A stretch of DNA of 64,000 nucleotides from Sporomusa sp. KB1 (GCF_007830295.1 NZ_VLKC01000001.1:143773-207772); one strand, 5' to 3'; positions 36,247 to 45,643 are shown, counted from the first letter of the stretch. Program-made: numbers and translations. Notes: generated by a model not told the origin, from the sequence alone.

Positions 36247-39200
36247 TTATGCTGAATAGGCTTCTTTTTTCTTTTTCTTCCAATGTAATTTAGCCACAAT
36301 CCATTCCACAACCACAAACAATACCGGGATGAGAAAGATGCCAAAAGCCGTAGCAATCGTCATACCGCCAACAACCGCAGTGCCCATCGCCTTTCTTGCG
36401 CCAGCACCAGCACCGCTAGCCATCGCCAGCGGCAAACACCCAATAATAAAAGCGAATGAAGTCATCAGAATCGGTCGCAGACGCAATGCCGCAGCTTCGA
36501 TAGCAGCTTTAACCGGGTCCATCCCCTTATCCACCCTGACTTTAGCAAATTCGACGATCAAAATGGCATTTTTAGCGGCTAAACCGATTAGCATAATCAC
36601 TCCAATCTGCATATAAACACTGTTTTGCAGATTCATAGCAAACTGAGACAATAATGCCCCGAAAATGCCTGTTGGTACGGAAAGCATGACAGCATAAGGA
36701 ACACTCCAGCTCTCATACAGCGCCGCCAGGCATAAAAAGACGAATACCAGGGCTAGCATCAATATTTGCATGGTTGTACTGCCTGCCTTCTTCTCCTCCC
36801 GGCTTTGCCCTGACCATTCCACGCTAAAACCGGAAGGCAGCGTTTCTTTAGCCAATTTTTCCATGGCAGCGAGAGACTGCCCGGAACTATAGCCTGCCCC
36901 TACAGAGCCGTTGATCTGAATGCTGCGCGCCGCATTGAAACGCGAAATAATGGACGGTCCTGTAGTTAGCTTAGGCTTTAATAAGGTATCTAGCGGAATC
37001 ATAGAACCATTCGAAGAGCGGACATAGATAAAACGCGTCATATCCGCTTCATTGCGAAACATTGTATCTGCTTGCATAACCACTTTATAGGTACGGTTAA
37101 ACATGTTGAAATCATTCACCTGGGAACCGCCGAAATTGACTTGCAGCGCTGTAAATACATCGTTTAACGCAATACCAAGATTTTTTACCTTTTCCCGGTC
37201 AACTTCGAACTCATAGCCGGGAGAATCACTTTTATACGTAGAGTATACTGCAGTCACTTCCGGCAGTTGGTTGGCAGCAAGCACAAATTTCTTTGTAATC
37301 GCATCCAGTTCTTCCTTACTATGGCCGGACATATCCTGCAATACCATAGTAAAACCGCCGACCATACCCAGACCTGGCAAAGAAGGAATGTTAAAGGCCA
37401 TAATAGATGCTTCCGGAAACAGGCCCGTTTTGCTATAAACCTGAGTAATGAGGGAATCAATCTGGGTAGCGGGATCCTTTCGCTTACTCCACGGTTCGAG
37501 TCCAACAAAGAGGACGGAAGCGTTGGGTTTTACACCATTTGACAACATATCATAACCGTCAACTGAAATAACCTGATTGACACCTGGCAGTACTTTGATT
37601 TCTTCAACCAGCCGTCCGGTCACTGCCTGCGTTCTGTTCATACTCGCACCGTCCGGCAGATTAACAACCGTTGCAAAAAAGCCCTGATCTTCATCCGGTA
37701 CAAACGTCGTCGGGACAATTTTGTATAAGTACACTGTTCCCACTAAGATGATCAATAAGAAAATACAACAATATTTTGCCTTGGAGATTAATGATTTCAC
37801 CGTTTCACTATAAGCGCTGGTGGTTCGGTCAAACCAGTCATTAAAATTGCCAAAGAATCGACCTAAAACACTGCTTTTTACCTGTTCTTTATGTGGTTCT
37901 AATAACAAAGCACACAGTGCCGGGGTCAGCGACAAGGCGACTACCGCAGATAAAGCCATCGACACCGCAATCGTCAAGGCAAACTGGCGGTAGAGAACGC
38001 CCACCATGCCGCCGATGAAAGCAACCGGAATAAATACGGCGGCCAATACAAAAGCAATGGCAATAACCGGCCCCGATACTTCGTCCATTGCTCGTTTTGT
38101 GGCCTCCACAGGTGTCAGTTTACTATAGCGAATGTGATGCTCGACTGCTTCAATAACGACGATAGCATCATCGACAACCAAGCCGATTGCCAACACCATT
38201 GCAAACAGCGTTAATGTATTGATTGAAAAACCAAGAACAACAAAGGCACCAAACGTACCAATTAATGATACGGGGACGGCAAGCATCGGGATCAGGGTCG
38301 CCCGCCAGCTTTGCAGAAAAATAAATACAATGATCATAACGAGAGCCATCGCTTCAAGGAAGGTTTTAACTACCTCTGTCACAGATTCTGAAATATAATC
38401 CGTATTATCAAAAACAGACAGGTATTTCATATCCGGTGGAAAATTCACTGCCGCCGCTGCCACGGCCTGTTTTACACCTTGGATGGTATTCATTGCGTTG
38501 GCATCGCTGGTCAGTTGAATACCAGCCGCAACCGCATTGGCCCCATCCTGTTTTGTTGTATAATTCAATTCTTTCCCGGCATTCTCGATCCGCGCAATAT
38601 CTTTCAGATAAATAAAGGAGCCGTTCGGCTGGGCCTTCACAATGATATTTTCAAAGTCGGCGATACTCGTTAAACGCCCCCGGACTTTAGCAGTATACTG
38701 AAACTCTTGTTTTTTAGGTACAGGCATAGCGCCGATTGTACCGGCCGGCGCCTGAACATTCTGTTCCTTGACGGCCTCAATTACGTCAGCAACCGTTAAC
38801 CCCAGTTCTGCCATGCGATCCGGATTGATCCAGATGCGCCGGGAAAACTCCGCCCCAAAGACCATGACATCGCCGACGCCATTGACCCGCTTAATAGCAT
38901 CCTTTAAATAAACATTGAAGTAATTAGTTAAAAATGTATTATCATAAGTACCTTTGGGTGAAAAGAAGCTCAGCATCGTAGCCATATCAGACGATGCTTT
39001 TTTGGTGGTAATACCAGCCGCGGTTACCTCTGTCGGCAAATTGGCATTGGCCTGTGCAACACTGTTCTGTACCTTAACGGCAGCGATATCCCCATCGACT
39101 CCGAGATCAAAGACAACTTCCAGACTGTACGTACCCGAATCATCAGAATTTGAACTCATATAGTTCATACCCTGTACACCGTTAATCTGCTCTTCCAAAA

Positions 39201-39390
39201 CCTGGGCTACCGTCTGATTGACTACTTCGGCGTTCGCCCCGGTATATGTTGCCGATACCGATACAGTTGGCGGCTGGATCTGTGGATACTGGGCGATGGG
39301 AAGGCTCAGTCCGGCAATCGTTCCCGCTATTACTATCATAATCGCAATAACAATCGCAAAAATTGGACGCTCTATAAAAAATCTTGCCAC
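36247..39390 (-). CDS. RND multidrug efflux pump, inner-membrane transporter (HAE1/AcrB family)
   Basis: A 1,047-residue protein of AcrB length. It starts ARFFIERPIFAIVIAI, has the proton-relay aspartates in GLVVDDAIVVIEAVEHH (near residue 405) and the relay lysine in GLAAKNAILIVEFAKV (near residue 935). Twelve membrane segments and two large periplasmic loops fit a trimeric proton-driven drug exporter, which needs an outer membrane. GTG start with GGAGGTG upstream, 15 bases after the adaptor gene. No TolC-like outer-membrane factor gene follows, so the channel must come from elsewhere. Confidence 0.95.
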   Translation of the reverse strand: MARFFIERPIFAIVIAIMIVIAGTIAGLSLPIAQYPQIQPPTVSVSATYTGANAEVVNQTVAQVLEEQINGVQGMNYMSSNSDDSGTYSLEVVFDLGVDGDIAAVKVQNSVAQANANLPTEVTAAGITTKKASSDMATMLSFFSPKGTYDNTFLTNYFNVYLKDAIKRVNGVGDVMVFGAEFSRRIWINPDRMAELGLTVADVIEAVKEQNVQAPAGTIGAMPVPKKQEFQYTAKVRGRLTSIADFENIIVKAQPNGSFIYLKDIARIENAGKELNYTTKQDGANAVAAGIQLTSDANAMNTIQGVKQAVAAAAVNFPPDMKYLSVFDNTDYISESVTEVVKTFLEAMALVMIIVFIFLQSWRATLIPMLAVPVSLIGTFGAFVVLGFSINTLTLFAMVLAIGLVVDDAIVVIEAVEHHIRYSKLTPVEATKRAMDEVSGPVIAIAFVLAAVFIPVAFIGGMVGVLYRQFALTIAVSMALSAVVALSLTPALCALLLEPHKEQVKSSVLGRFFGNFNDWFDRTTSAYSETVKSLISKAKYCCIFLLIILVGTVYLYKIVPTTFVPDEDQGFFATVVNLPDGASMNRTQAVTGRLVEEIKVLPGVNQVISVDGYDMLSNGVKPNASVLFVGLEPWSKRKDPATQIDSLITQVYSKTGLFPEASIMAFNIPSLPGLGMVGGFTMVLQDMSGHSKEELDAITKKFVLAANQLPEVTAVYSTYKSDSPGYEFEVDREKVKNLGIALNDVFTALQVNFGGSQVNDFNMFNRTYKVVMQADTMFRNEADMTRFIYVRSSNGSMIPLDTLLKPKLTTGPSIISRFNAARSIQINGSVGAGYSSGQSLAAMEKLAKETLPSGFSVEWSGQSREEKKAGSTTMQILMLALVFVFLCLAALYESWSVPYAVMLSVPTGIFGALLSQFAMNLQNSVYMQIGVIMLIGLAAKNAILIVEFAKVRVDKGMDPVKAAIEAAALRLRPILMTSFAFIIGCLPLAMASGAGAGARKAMGTAVVGGMTIATAFGIFLIPVLFVVVEWIVAKLHWKKKKKEAYSA

Positions 39391-39405
39391 AATTGTTCAC
39401 ACCTC

Positions 39406-40566
39406 CTATGAGTTAACCGATAACTCCAACTCTTCCGGAGTAACGATTGTCACATCAAGCGCCACTCCTTCCTTAACCTTTGTCAGTCCTTCTACAACCA
39501 CGGTATCATTTACTGTCAATCCTTCTTTTACCAGATAATAACTGCCCACCTTTTCCCCCAGAATTACCGGACGGGGCTCCGCTTGATTCTCAGCATTGAC
39601 AATCATGACAAGCGATTTATCCAAAACCTGCTGTACAGCCCGCTGTGGAACCAGCACCGCATCTTTTATTGGCACGCCAGCGATTTTAACTCTAGCAAAC
39701 ATGCCTGGGATTAAAATCTCATCTGGATTGGCAAAAGAAGCTTTTAACGTCAGAGTTCCGCTATTATTGGCCAAGCTTCTGTCCGCCTGTGTTACTTTTC
39801 CCTTTAACGGATACACTTCACCATTACTTAATGTAATCATGACATCCTCGCCCCAGCCGTGGCTAGCAATATTGTTTTGCGAAACCTGCCGCAAGCTAAG
39901 GTATTCATTTTCACTCATACTAAATTGTACAAACACCGGATCAAGAGTGCCTACCGTGACTAGCGTGGTACCCCCTGCCTGTACATAAGTTCCCACGCCG
40001 ACATCATTTACATCAATGCGTCCGTCTACTGGCGAAACAACCAAAGTACTGTTTAGATCATCCTGAGCTTTTTTAATTAGTGCCTGGTAAGAAGCCACGA
40101 CAGCTTCATTTTGGCGTTCGGTCGCTTTCTGAGTAGTCAAACGCTGTTCCGGAATGGCTGCCGCATTCAGCAGGCTTTGGTATCGCTCTGTATCAATCCG
40201 TGAATTTTCCCAATTAGCCTCGGCTTGTACCAGTTGCGCTTGAGCAGAAAGCAATGTGCTTTCATATTGAATGCTGTCGATGCGAAACAATGGTTGACCC
40301 TTTTTAACGATGTCACCGCCGGAAACCATTTTTTCGACAATATTGCCTGACACGCGCGCCTGAATTTTCACTTCATTTTTTCCCTGTACCTGTCCTGCAT
40401 ATTCACTGGCTTTCGTTACATCCTGCTGGATAACCTTTACGGCTTTAACCGGCACTGCTGTTTCCTGCACCGTCATCTTCGTGCCGCCACATCCTGTAAT
40501 GATCAAACAAATCAGTATAGCACTCAATCCTACACAGTAATTCTTCCTGAACTTTGCTGAAAACAC
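39406..40566 (-). CDS. RND efflux periplasmic adaptor (AcrA-like membrane fusion protein)
   Basis: A 386-residue lipoprotein adaptor. Lipobox CLIITGCGG near residue 27, then the first barrel-sandwich half (AGQVQGKNEVKIQARVSGNI), an alpha-hairpin of ~75 residues, the second half (STLVVSPVDGRIDVNDVGVGTYV) and the beta-barrel. It links the RND transporter to an outer-membrane channel. GTG start after GGGAGGTTGG. It is the first gene of the pump operon and is transcribed from the MerR-type promoter at 40685-40715. Confidence 0.93.
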   Translation of the reverse strand: MFSAKFRKNYCVGLSAILICLIITGCGGTKMTVQETAVPVKAVKVIQQDVTKASEYAGQVQGKNEVKIQARVSGNIVEKMVSGGDIVKKGQPLFRIDSIQYESTLLSAQAQLVQAEANWENSRIDTERYQSLLNAAAIPEQRLTTQKATERQNEAVVASYQALIKKAQDDLNSTLVVSPVDGRIDVNDVGVGTYVQAGGTTLVTVGTLDPVFVQFSMSENEYLSLRQVSQNNIASHGWGEDVMITLSNGEVYPLKGKVTQADRSLANNSGTLTLKASFANPDEILIPGMFARVKIAGVPIKDAVLVPQRAVQQVLDKSLVMIVNAENQAEPRPVILGEKVGSYYLVKEGLTVNDTVVVEGLTKVKEGVALDVTIVTPEELELSVNS

Positions 40567-40659
40567 AATTTTCCAACCTCCCTATTTGTTACTGATATTG
40601 CAGCATTGCTTTGCTGCACACCAAATTATATCGGCAAGCAGCCTAACAGACTCCTAAAA

Positions 40660-40715
40660 TTGACAATTTTGGAGCTATTAAACTATAATAGACTATACAG
40701 TAACTGTATAGTCAA
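40660..40715. promoter_or_regulatory. MerR-type divergent promoter/operator controlling the RND pump
   Basis: Minus strand: -35 TTGACT (40715-40710) and -10 TATTAT (40690-40685) are 19 bases apart. That spacer lies within a perfect palindrome with 10-bp arms GACTATACAG around TAA (40691-40713). The long spacer filled with a dyad is the hallmark of promoters activated by MerR-family proteins through DNA distortion. Plus strand: TTGACA (40660-40665) and TATAAT (40684-40689), spacer 18, drive the merR gene, with the same palindrome just downstream, so the regulator should also repress itself. Confidence 0.9.
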
Positions 40716-40731
40716 GAGGAGATTTTACATC

Positions 40732-41562
40732 ATGTATGATTTTTTACAAAAAAAATTTACTACCGGGCAATTTGCTGCTCTGTACGGCATTAACAAGCGC
40801 ACCTTGATGTATTATGACAGCATTGATTTATTTAAACCGGCTATCGTGGAAAAAAACGGCTATCGCTATTATACCTATGGACAAGGCTGTCTTTTCGACG
40901 TGATTCAACTGCTGCGCAAACTCCGTCTTCCATTGGAAGAGATCAAAAAACATCTGACACATTGCACTCCACAAAAGACACGAACATTGCTGTATAATCA
41001 AAATCACATTCTGGAGCAAGAAATTGCCGAGCTTATGTGGCTGCAAAAGGTTGTACAGAATAAGCTTCGCAGCATGGAAGCAAACCTGGATATGGATTAT
41101 TCTAAAATCGAAATTATTGAATCTAAAGCGCGAGCAATCGTAGTCAGCGAACCGGCTTTCGAAGTATCCATGGAACAATCAATGAAAGTTATGCTGAAAT
41201 TTATGCATGACTGCTATCATACCCGGACCTATAATGGATACCCCCTTGGCTATATGATGGATGCTGAAAAAGTGCAACAGGGAAATTTCAGCCAATTGAC
41301 CAATTGCTTTTACCATATTGATGAGAATAACAGCGAAGCTATGAATCGGACGTATAAGCCTGCCGGCCGTTACCTTGTTGGTTATTACAGAGGGCCTTGG
41401 ACGGAGATGGACCCAGCCTTTCAACAACTTGTAGACTATGCAAATAATCACAGTCTTACCTTCATTGGACACGCCTATCTGGAAAGTATCCTGGATGATA
41501 CTACGGCAGCCGTTGAAGATCCCTACTATTGCGAAGCTAAAATTTCAATTTTATTGAAGTGA
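40732..41562 (+). CDS. MerR-family multidrug-sensing activator with GyrI-like domain
   Basis: A 276-residue regulator. The MerR winged helix (TTGQFAALYGINKRTLMYYDSIDLFKP, residues ~11-37, then NGYRYYTYGQ) is followed by a coiled-coil dimer helix and a GyrI-like/BmrR-type effector domain (residues ~125-276, with GYYRGPWTEMDPAFQQLVDYANN). Such proteins bind bulky cationic drugs and switch on efflux genes. The ATG at 40732 after AGAGGAG is chosen; a longer in-frame start upstream would lie before the promoter. It is divergent from the RND operon, whose promoter has the matching 19-bp spacer. Confidence 0.9.
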   Translation: MYDFLQKKFTTGQFAALYGINKRTLMYYDSIDLFKPAIVEKNGYRYYTYGQGCLFDVIQLLRKLRLPLEEIKKHLTHCTPQKTRTLLYNQNHILEQEIAELMWLQKVVQNKLRSMEANLDMDYSKIEIIESKARAIVVSEPAFEVSMEQSMKVMLKFMHDCYHTRTYNGYPLGYMMDAEKVQQGNFSQLTNCFYHIDENNSEAMNRTYKPAGRYLVGYYRGPWTEMDPAFQQLVDYANNHSLTFIGHAYLESILDDTTAAVEDPYYCEAKISILLK

Positions 41563-41574
41563 CCATATTTATCC

Positions 41575-41621
41575 TTGACATTATTTTTCAGCTACTTTAT
41601 AATTTGAACATAATTCAAATT
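41575..41621 (+). promoter_or_regulatory. Consensus promoter with TetR-type operator
   Basis: TTGACA (41575-41580), 17-base spacer and TATAAT (41598-41603): a full consensus promoter. AATTTGAA-N5-TTCAAATT (41601-41621) overlaps the -10 and start site. It directly precedes the TetR gene, so autorepression is likely. Confidence 0.8.
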
Positions 41622-41634
41622 ATTGAGGTGTACT

Positions 41635-42255
41635 ATGGCCAGACCACCGCAAGATCCCCAAATTCGCATCAACGAAATCTTAGATACTGCCGATCAGCTA
41701 TTTTTTACCAGAGGCTACCATGCAACCACCATCAGCGACATTGCCAAAAAAATGGGTGTAGCACAGGGAACGCTTTATTACTATTTTAAATCAAAGGAAC
41801 AAGTATTAGAAACTCTTCTGGATCGACACGCCGCTTTCCTGATCTCAGAAATTAAAAATATATATTGTCTTACCACCACTCCTGCGGAAAAAATAGCCTT
41901 AGTAATTTCCGTCGCATTACATAGAGCCAATTATAAAAACGGATTGCTGCTCAATATGCTATATGATGCTCAGAATTTGCAACTTAAAGAGAAATTATTT
42001 CACCAACTCGAGCTGGCGCTCTCTCCCTGGCTGTTAAAAATCATAGAAGAAGGAATCGCCAATCAGGATTTTTTCGTGCCTTACCCGCCGACCGCCGTAG
42101 ATTATATTCTAGTCATCGCGGACTTTTTAAGTAAAGCACTCTATCAAAAGACTTCTGACGAGATTTTGACTTCTCGTTTAACAATGGCAGAAGCTCTTAT
42201 TGAAAAAGCATTAGGCGCACAGGAAAAAACCATTCATATCACGCCAACCGGATAA
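41635..42255 (+). CDS. TetR/AcrR-family transcriptional regulator
   Basis: A 206-residue regulator with the N-terminal TetR helix-turn-helix (RINEILDTADQLFFTRGYHATTISDIAKK, residues ~11-39, and AQGTLYYYFKSKEQV). The C-terminal ligand and dimer domain is poorly conserved. GAGGTG lies 5 nt before the ATG; a TTG 12 bases upstream overlaps that site and is rejected. The operator over its own promoter suggests autoregulation. The next genes are the LptA-like protein and lipase, 170 bases on, which may be targets. Confidence 0.88.
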   Translation: MARPPQDPQIRINEILDTADQLFFTRGYHATTISDIAKKMGVAQGTLYYYFKSKEQVLETLLDRHAAFLISEIKNIYCLTTTPAEKIALVISVALHRANYKNGLLLNMLYDAQNLQLKEKLFHQLELALSPWLLKIIEEGIANQDFFVPYPPTAVDYILVIADFLSKALYQKTSDEILTSRLTMAEALIEKALGAQEKTIHITPTG

Positions 42256-42421
42256 ACTAAAACATAATCCCGGAAAAAATTCCGCCATACCCAATTGGGA
42301 TGAGCGTTTTTTAGGACAGTTAATTGAATAAAGTCAACTAACTATTAACTCTAGCTCAATGCAAAACTAATCAGCAGCGTAAATTTATTAATCATCACCA
42401 TCAATCTGGAGGTCATATAAT

Positions 42422-42904
42422 ATGAAACGTAACGCGCTAATACTCTTTATTTTATTTTCCTATCTTTTAGCCTGCTCTGCAGTCCCAGTTGCTGCCAAAC
42501 CTATCATCACGGCCGATACCACCTATTATGATGCAGATACCGGACTCTATCTATTAAAAGGCAATGTACGCGTTGAAGTTGGCAGCCGCGTAATAACAGC
42601 CGGTCAGGCCAAAGTCAGCCTCAGTTCGATGGAGGTCTGGGGCTCAGACGGCATCACCCTTACCCAGGATAGCATTTATCTTACCGCCGACAGCGTTTAC
42701 GTCTACGGTACCCAGCACAAAGCGGTACTTAGCGGCGGTGTGACTTTATCGCAGCCCGATATCACCATCACCGCTGATACAGCAGACTACAACTGGCGCA
42801 CCAAACTCGGAACATTTACCGGCAATGTACAGGTCACGCAAGGCCCTGACACATGGTCCGCGGATTCTGTAACCTACAATACTAAAACCGGTACGCTGGA
42901 GTAG
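42422..42904 (+). CDS. LptA/OstA-like exported protein
   Basis: A 160-residue protein with a signal peptide (cleavage near AAK, residue 27) and an OstA/LptA beta-jellyroll. Repeats of the form ITADTTYYDADTGLYLLKGNVRV, ITLTQDSIYLTADSVYVYG, ITITADTADYNWRTKLGTFTGNVQV are visible. LptA proteins bridge the periplasm and carry lipopolysaccharide to the outer membrane. This copy is short and lies outside an lpt cluster, so it may be a paralogue with another lipid ligand. GGAGG precedes the ATG. It is followed 53 bases later by a lipase gene, probably co-transcribed. Confidence 0.75.
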   Translation: MKRNALILFILFSYLLACSAVPVAAKPIITADTTYYDADTGLYLLKGNVRVEVGSRVITAGQAKVSLSSMEVWGSDGITLTQDSIYLTADSVYVYGTQHKAVLSGGVTLSQPDITITADTADYNWRTKLGTFTGNVQVTQGPDTWSADSVTYNTKTGTLE

Positions 42905-42957
42905 TCCGACTAGGGCTATCCACCTTAAGACAAACGAGAGCTGCGAGGTGATATGAA

Positions 42958-44325
42958 TTGAAACGGTTCTTACTGCTATGCCTTATTACGTGCCTGCTGG
43001 CCTACTTTCCGGTCACAGCCTCTGCCGGAGTGAAAGAAGATTATGAAGAAGCCTATACGCTCTACCTTACCGCCGCTGCCAGCGCGGCGGCCTACAGCGG
43101 CCGGATCGGCGAGTTAGCCAATCGCTATCTGGAACAGGACGGCTGGCAAATTGATCATTACATTCAGTCCCAGGGCCATACCGGCGCCCGCTACCTGATT
43201 GCTCAAAAAGAAGGTGTCCCCTACTATCTGGTAGCCATTGTCGGCACGGAAAACGATAGGGATATTAAAACCAATCTCAAGTTTGATAAAGTATATTTTG
43301 CTGGCAGCAATGAGGAAGAATGCGCTGTCAATGCCTCTAAGAAAGATGTTCCCGGCACTGAACCTAAGGTTCACAAAGGATTTAATCAATTTGTACAAGC
43401 CGGCCTATCAGCTGTCTTACGCAATCCCCGGCAGGTTAGTCTCTCGCTTCCCGACTTACTCTTATCTGACCCAACCCGCAAATTATACTTAACCGGTCAC
43501 AGTCTCGGCGGCGCAGCCGCCACTTTGGCCGGGGCCAGACTGCTTAGCGTAGGCGTTAACCCGGAGCAGTTGAAAGTCATTACCTTCGGTGCGCCTGCCG
43601 TAGGCAATGCTGCGTTTGCCGCTAAATTCGGCCCAAACCTCCAGTTGGTACGGATCGTCAATTCCGGCGATGCGGTACCTGGAGTCTTGCAAACCCTGGT
43701 TGGCGGCTATCAGCAGTTTGGCCGGGAAATTAAATGGTACCCACCCGCTACAGTGGAAGATGGTCATCAATTGATCGGCTACATAGATTCTGCAATAAAA
43801 AACTATTATGACAAACGCCGTCTGGCTATTGCGGACGGAATACAGCTACCTATCCCGTCCGTTGACAAACAAATAAATCCCGGACGCGTCTATATCGCCC
43901 AGCTCGTCAGTAACCTTCCTGCTGGTTTGACAGAAGACTTTTTATACATGCAGGAAGCGTTACTGGATGAATACCAACAGGCATTGCCGGACCATGTCAC
44001 AGCTGCTACTCAGGCAGACTGGCGGGAGCCAGCCAGTACCGCTGGCTGCCGGTGGGCCATTGTCTCCGATGTAAGTGCCATGCGGATAAAACAAGAAGAG
44101 AACAACACCTACCGCATTACACTAACACAAACTGTCTATGATGTTACAACCGGTACCGTCGCCGCCACTGCCACTTTTTCAACTGCAACCTATAACCTGA
44201 CTCCCCTGGAAGCCTTCATTCATACGTTTAAAGGTATGAAAGCTCATTTGGAAGATCGGTTTGTTTACAAAAACGAAATGATCTCCCCTGATCATTTCAC
44301 GGCCTTATCGAAAAGCCTTTTATAA
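42958..44325 (+). CDS. Exported class 3 lipase family protein
   Basis: A 455-residue protein with a signal peptide (residues 1-23, ASA). The lipase_3 core has the nucleophile elbow LTGHSLGGAA with Ser182, the oxyanion region around LVAIVGTENDRDIKTN (~residue 92) and acid/base candidates in NSGDAVPG and EDGHQLIGYI. A ~170-residue C-terminal part is of unknown fold. It should hydrolyse lipids or esters in the periplasm or outside. The start is TTG: the only nearby ATG (42953) gives Met-Asn-stop overlapping it, and GAGGTG at 42945-42950 suits the TTG. Confidence 0.85.
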   Translation: MKRFLLLCLITCLLAYFPVTASAGVKEDYEEAYTLYLTAAASAAAYSGRIGELANRYLEQDGWQIDHYIQSQGHTGARYLIAQKEGVPYYLVAIVGTENDRDIKTNLKFDKVYFAGSNEEECAVNASKKDVPGTEPKVHKGFNQFVQAGLSAVLRNPRQVSLSLPDLLLSDPTRKLYLTGHSLGGAAATLAGARLLSVGVNPEQLKVITFGAPAVGNAAFAAKFGPNLQLVRIVNSGDAVPGVLQTLVGGYQQFGREIKWYPPATVEDGHQLIGYIDSAIKNYYDKRRLAIADGIQLPIPSVDKQINPGRVYIAQLVSNLPAGLTEDFLYMQEALLDEYQQALPDHVTAATQADWREPASTAGCRWAIVSDVSAMRIKQEENNTYRITLTQTVYDVTTGTVAATATFSTATYNLTPLEAFIHTFKGMKAHLEDRFVYKNEMISPDHFTALSKSLL

Positions 44326-44529
44326 AAATGCCTGCAAGGCTTTTATACCCTCCACATGCGCTTTGCTTCATCGTTACTTACTATGAGGAATCTTTTGGAC
44401 CTTCCCTACCCACAGGTAATTCGTACAATACAACAATCATGGGAAAATTATCATCCAAAGCCAATCCACAGACAATACAATACATTCCCAAACCGGGAAT
44501 CCGCCAAATGCGCAATATTGTTTAGCCCA

Positions 44530-44580
44530 GCAAAACAGGGTCCAAATCCTTGAAACTCAAAGATTTGGATCCTGTTTTTA
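44530..44580 (+). terminator. Terminator hairpin after the lipase region
   Basis: AAAACAGGGTCCAAATC (44532-44548) pairs with GATTTGGATCCTGTTTT (44562-44578) with one G-T wobble, then TTA. The loop is 13 nt. Confidence 0.8.
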
Positions 44581-44598
44581 GTTGGCTTGAGATAATCC

Positions 44599-44745
44599 TT
44601 ACTCTTTTAATATTCTCATTGCATAAGCAATAAATTTTCGTACCGCCGGTGAAGCTGCCTTTATAGACGGAATGGCGATTCCCAACGTAATACTTTGCAA
44701 AGACGCTATATGATATTCTCGATGGTGCAGCTGTTGGAACAAGGT
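44599..44745 (-). pseudogene. C-terminal remnant of a LysR-family regulator
   Basis: The minus strand reads about 48 codons in one frame, ending ...LQSITLGIAIPSIKAAS-PAVRKFIAYAMRILKE-stop. This is the end of a LysR substrate-binding domain (the LGI...SPA..+FI.. pattern). An in-frame stop at 44748-44746 lies just before it and no helix-turn-helix part is present, so only a fragment survives. Confidence 0.6.
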
Positions 44746-45034
44746 TTATCGGCAAGCAGCAGGCATCTCAAGATTAAAAAGGAGAGCACAATGAATTTCT
44801 TTATTTTGAAGAGACCGTCCCAATAGTAAAATTGCAATCTGAAAATTGGGGAATGCATAATCAAAAAAAACCGCAAGCCTATGCACCTATATTGTTGTAC
44901 AGCTTGCGTTTTCTTATAAGAATAAAGCTTACCATGGATTGTTACTTTTGAGCAGCCGCGCGGGATTGCCCTTCCCCATGAATTTCAATCGTGGCCCACA
45001 GCTTGGATGGCAGAGCCAATTATCTTTTTGTATA

Positions 45035-45643
45035 TTATTTCTTTAATCCTTCAATGAAAATTCGCCGTAATCCCTGTAGAATTCTTTCAGTCCCAAAGCT
45101 TTGATCCTGTGCATGAAAATCAGTGTTTTGGAGTGCAGACAGTAAGACTTCAACAGTATATAAAACGTCCGTCTCTGCTGCTATTTCCTCCTCTTGGATA
45201 GCTTCATTCAATAAATTTCTACAGGTGTCACGCATCCATTTAAATAACGGCGATTGCAGCGGACGATATCCGGGTGTAGCTCGGTTAATTGCACAAAGCC
45301 AGGGAGACTTGGTCTCCAAGAAAGCAACAAATATAACAATTACCCGATAGAAACGCTCCAAAGAAGAACCATCAGTAGCTTGGACCAGATATGCTTTTAC
45401 TTCATCAAATAATGGCTGACACTCTTCGCGCACAATATCCATACAAACATCGCCTTTTTCCTTATACCGGCGATATAAACTTGCTTGCCCAACTTCAGCC
45501 ATTTTCGCAATCTGATGCATGTTGACGTTTTCAACGCCATGTTCGCTAAAGAGTGCTTTGGCTGATTCCAAAATTCGCCGTCGCAATAATTCGTCCTTTG
45601 GATTTTTCGAATATTCTTGTTCTTGTGTTTTAACTTTATTCAT
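45035..45643 (-). CDS. TetR/AcrR-family regulator of the amidase-lactonase-MFS operon
   Basis: A 202-residue TetR-type protein with the helix-turn-helix ILESAKALFSEHGVENVNMHQIAKMAEVG (residues ~24-52) and a variable ligand domain. The ATG at 45643 with GAAGGCGGG upstream is preferred to one 51 bases earlier. It is divergent from the amidase operon and the shared region holds two copies of a GGACAA-TTGTCC type palindrome, one of them inside the -35/-10 spacer. It therefore probably represses that operon and itself until a ligand binds. Confidence 0.88.
   Translation of the reverse strand: MNKVKTQEQEYSKNPKDELLRRRILESAKALFSEHGVENVNMHQIAKMAEVGQASLYRRYKEKGDVCMDIVREECQPLFDEVKAYLVQATDGSSLERFYRVIVIFVAFLETKSPWLCAINRATPGYRPLQSPLFKWMRDTCRNLLNEAIQEEEIAAETDVLYTVEVLLSALQNTDFHAQDQSFGTERILQGLRRIFIEGLKK

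Larger units (their letters stand above)
44326..45034. other. Decayed intergenic stretch
   Basis: About 700 bases without an intact gene. It contains a terminator (44532-44578), the tail of a LysR-type gene (44599-44745), a ribosome-binding site with a 10-codon ORF at 44791-44823, a hairpin with arms CGCAAGC/GCTTGCG near 44872-44914 and, on the minus strand near 44945-45020, an orphan C-terminal reading ending HGEGQSRAAAQK. The pieces look like remains of several genes. Confidence 0.5.

Noticed and set aside
43114-43770. Minus-strand open frames inside the lipase gene.
   Set aside because: Shadow frames of a well-supported coding sequence with signal peptide and GHSLGG motif.
44328-44553. 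Two overlapping 65-codon frames after the lipase.
   Set aside because: They overlap each other, lack ribosome sites and run towards or into the terminator; more likely non-coding remains.
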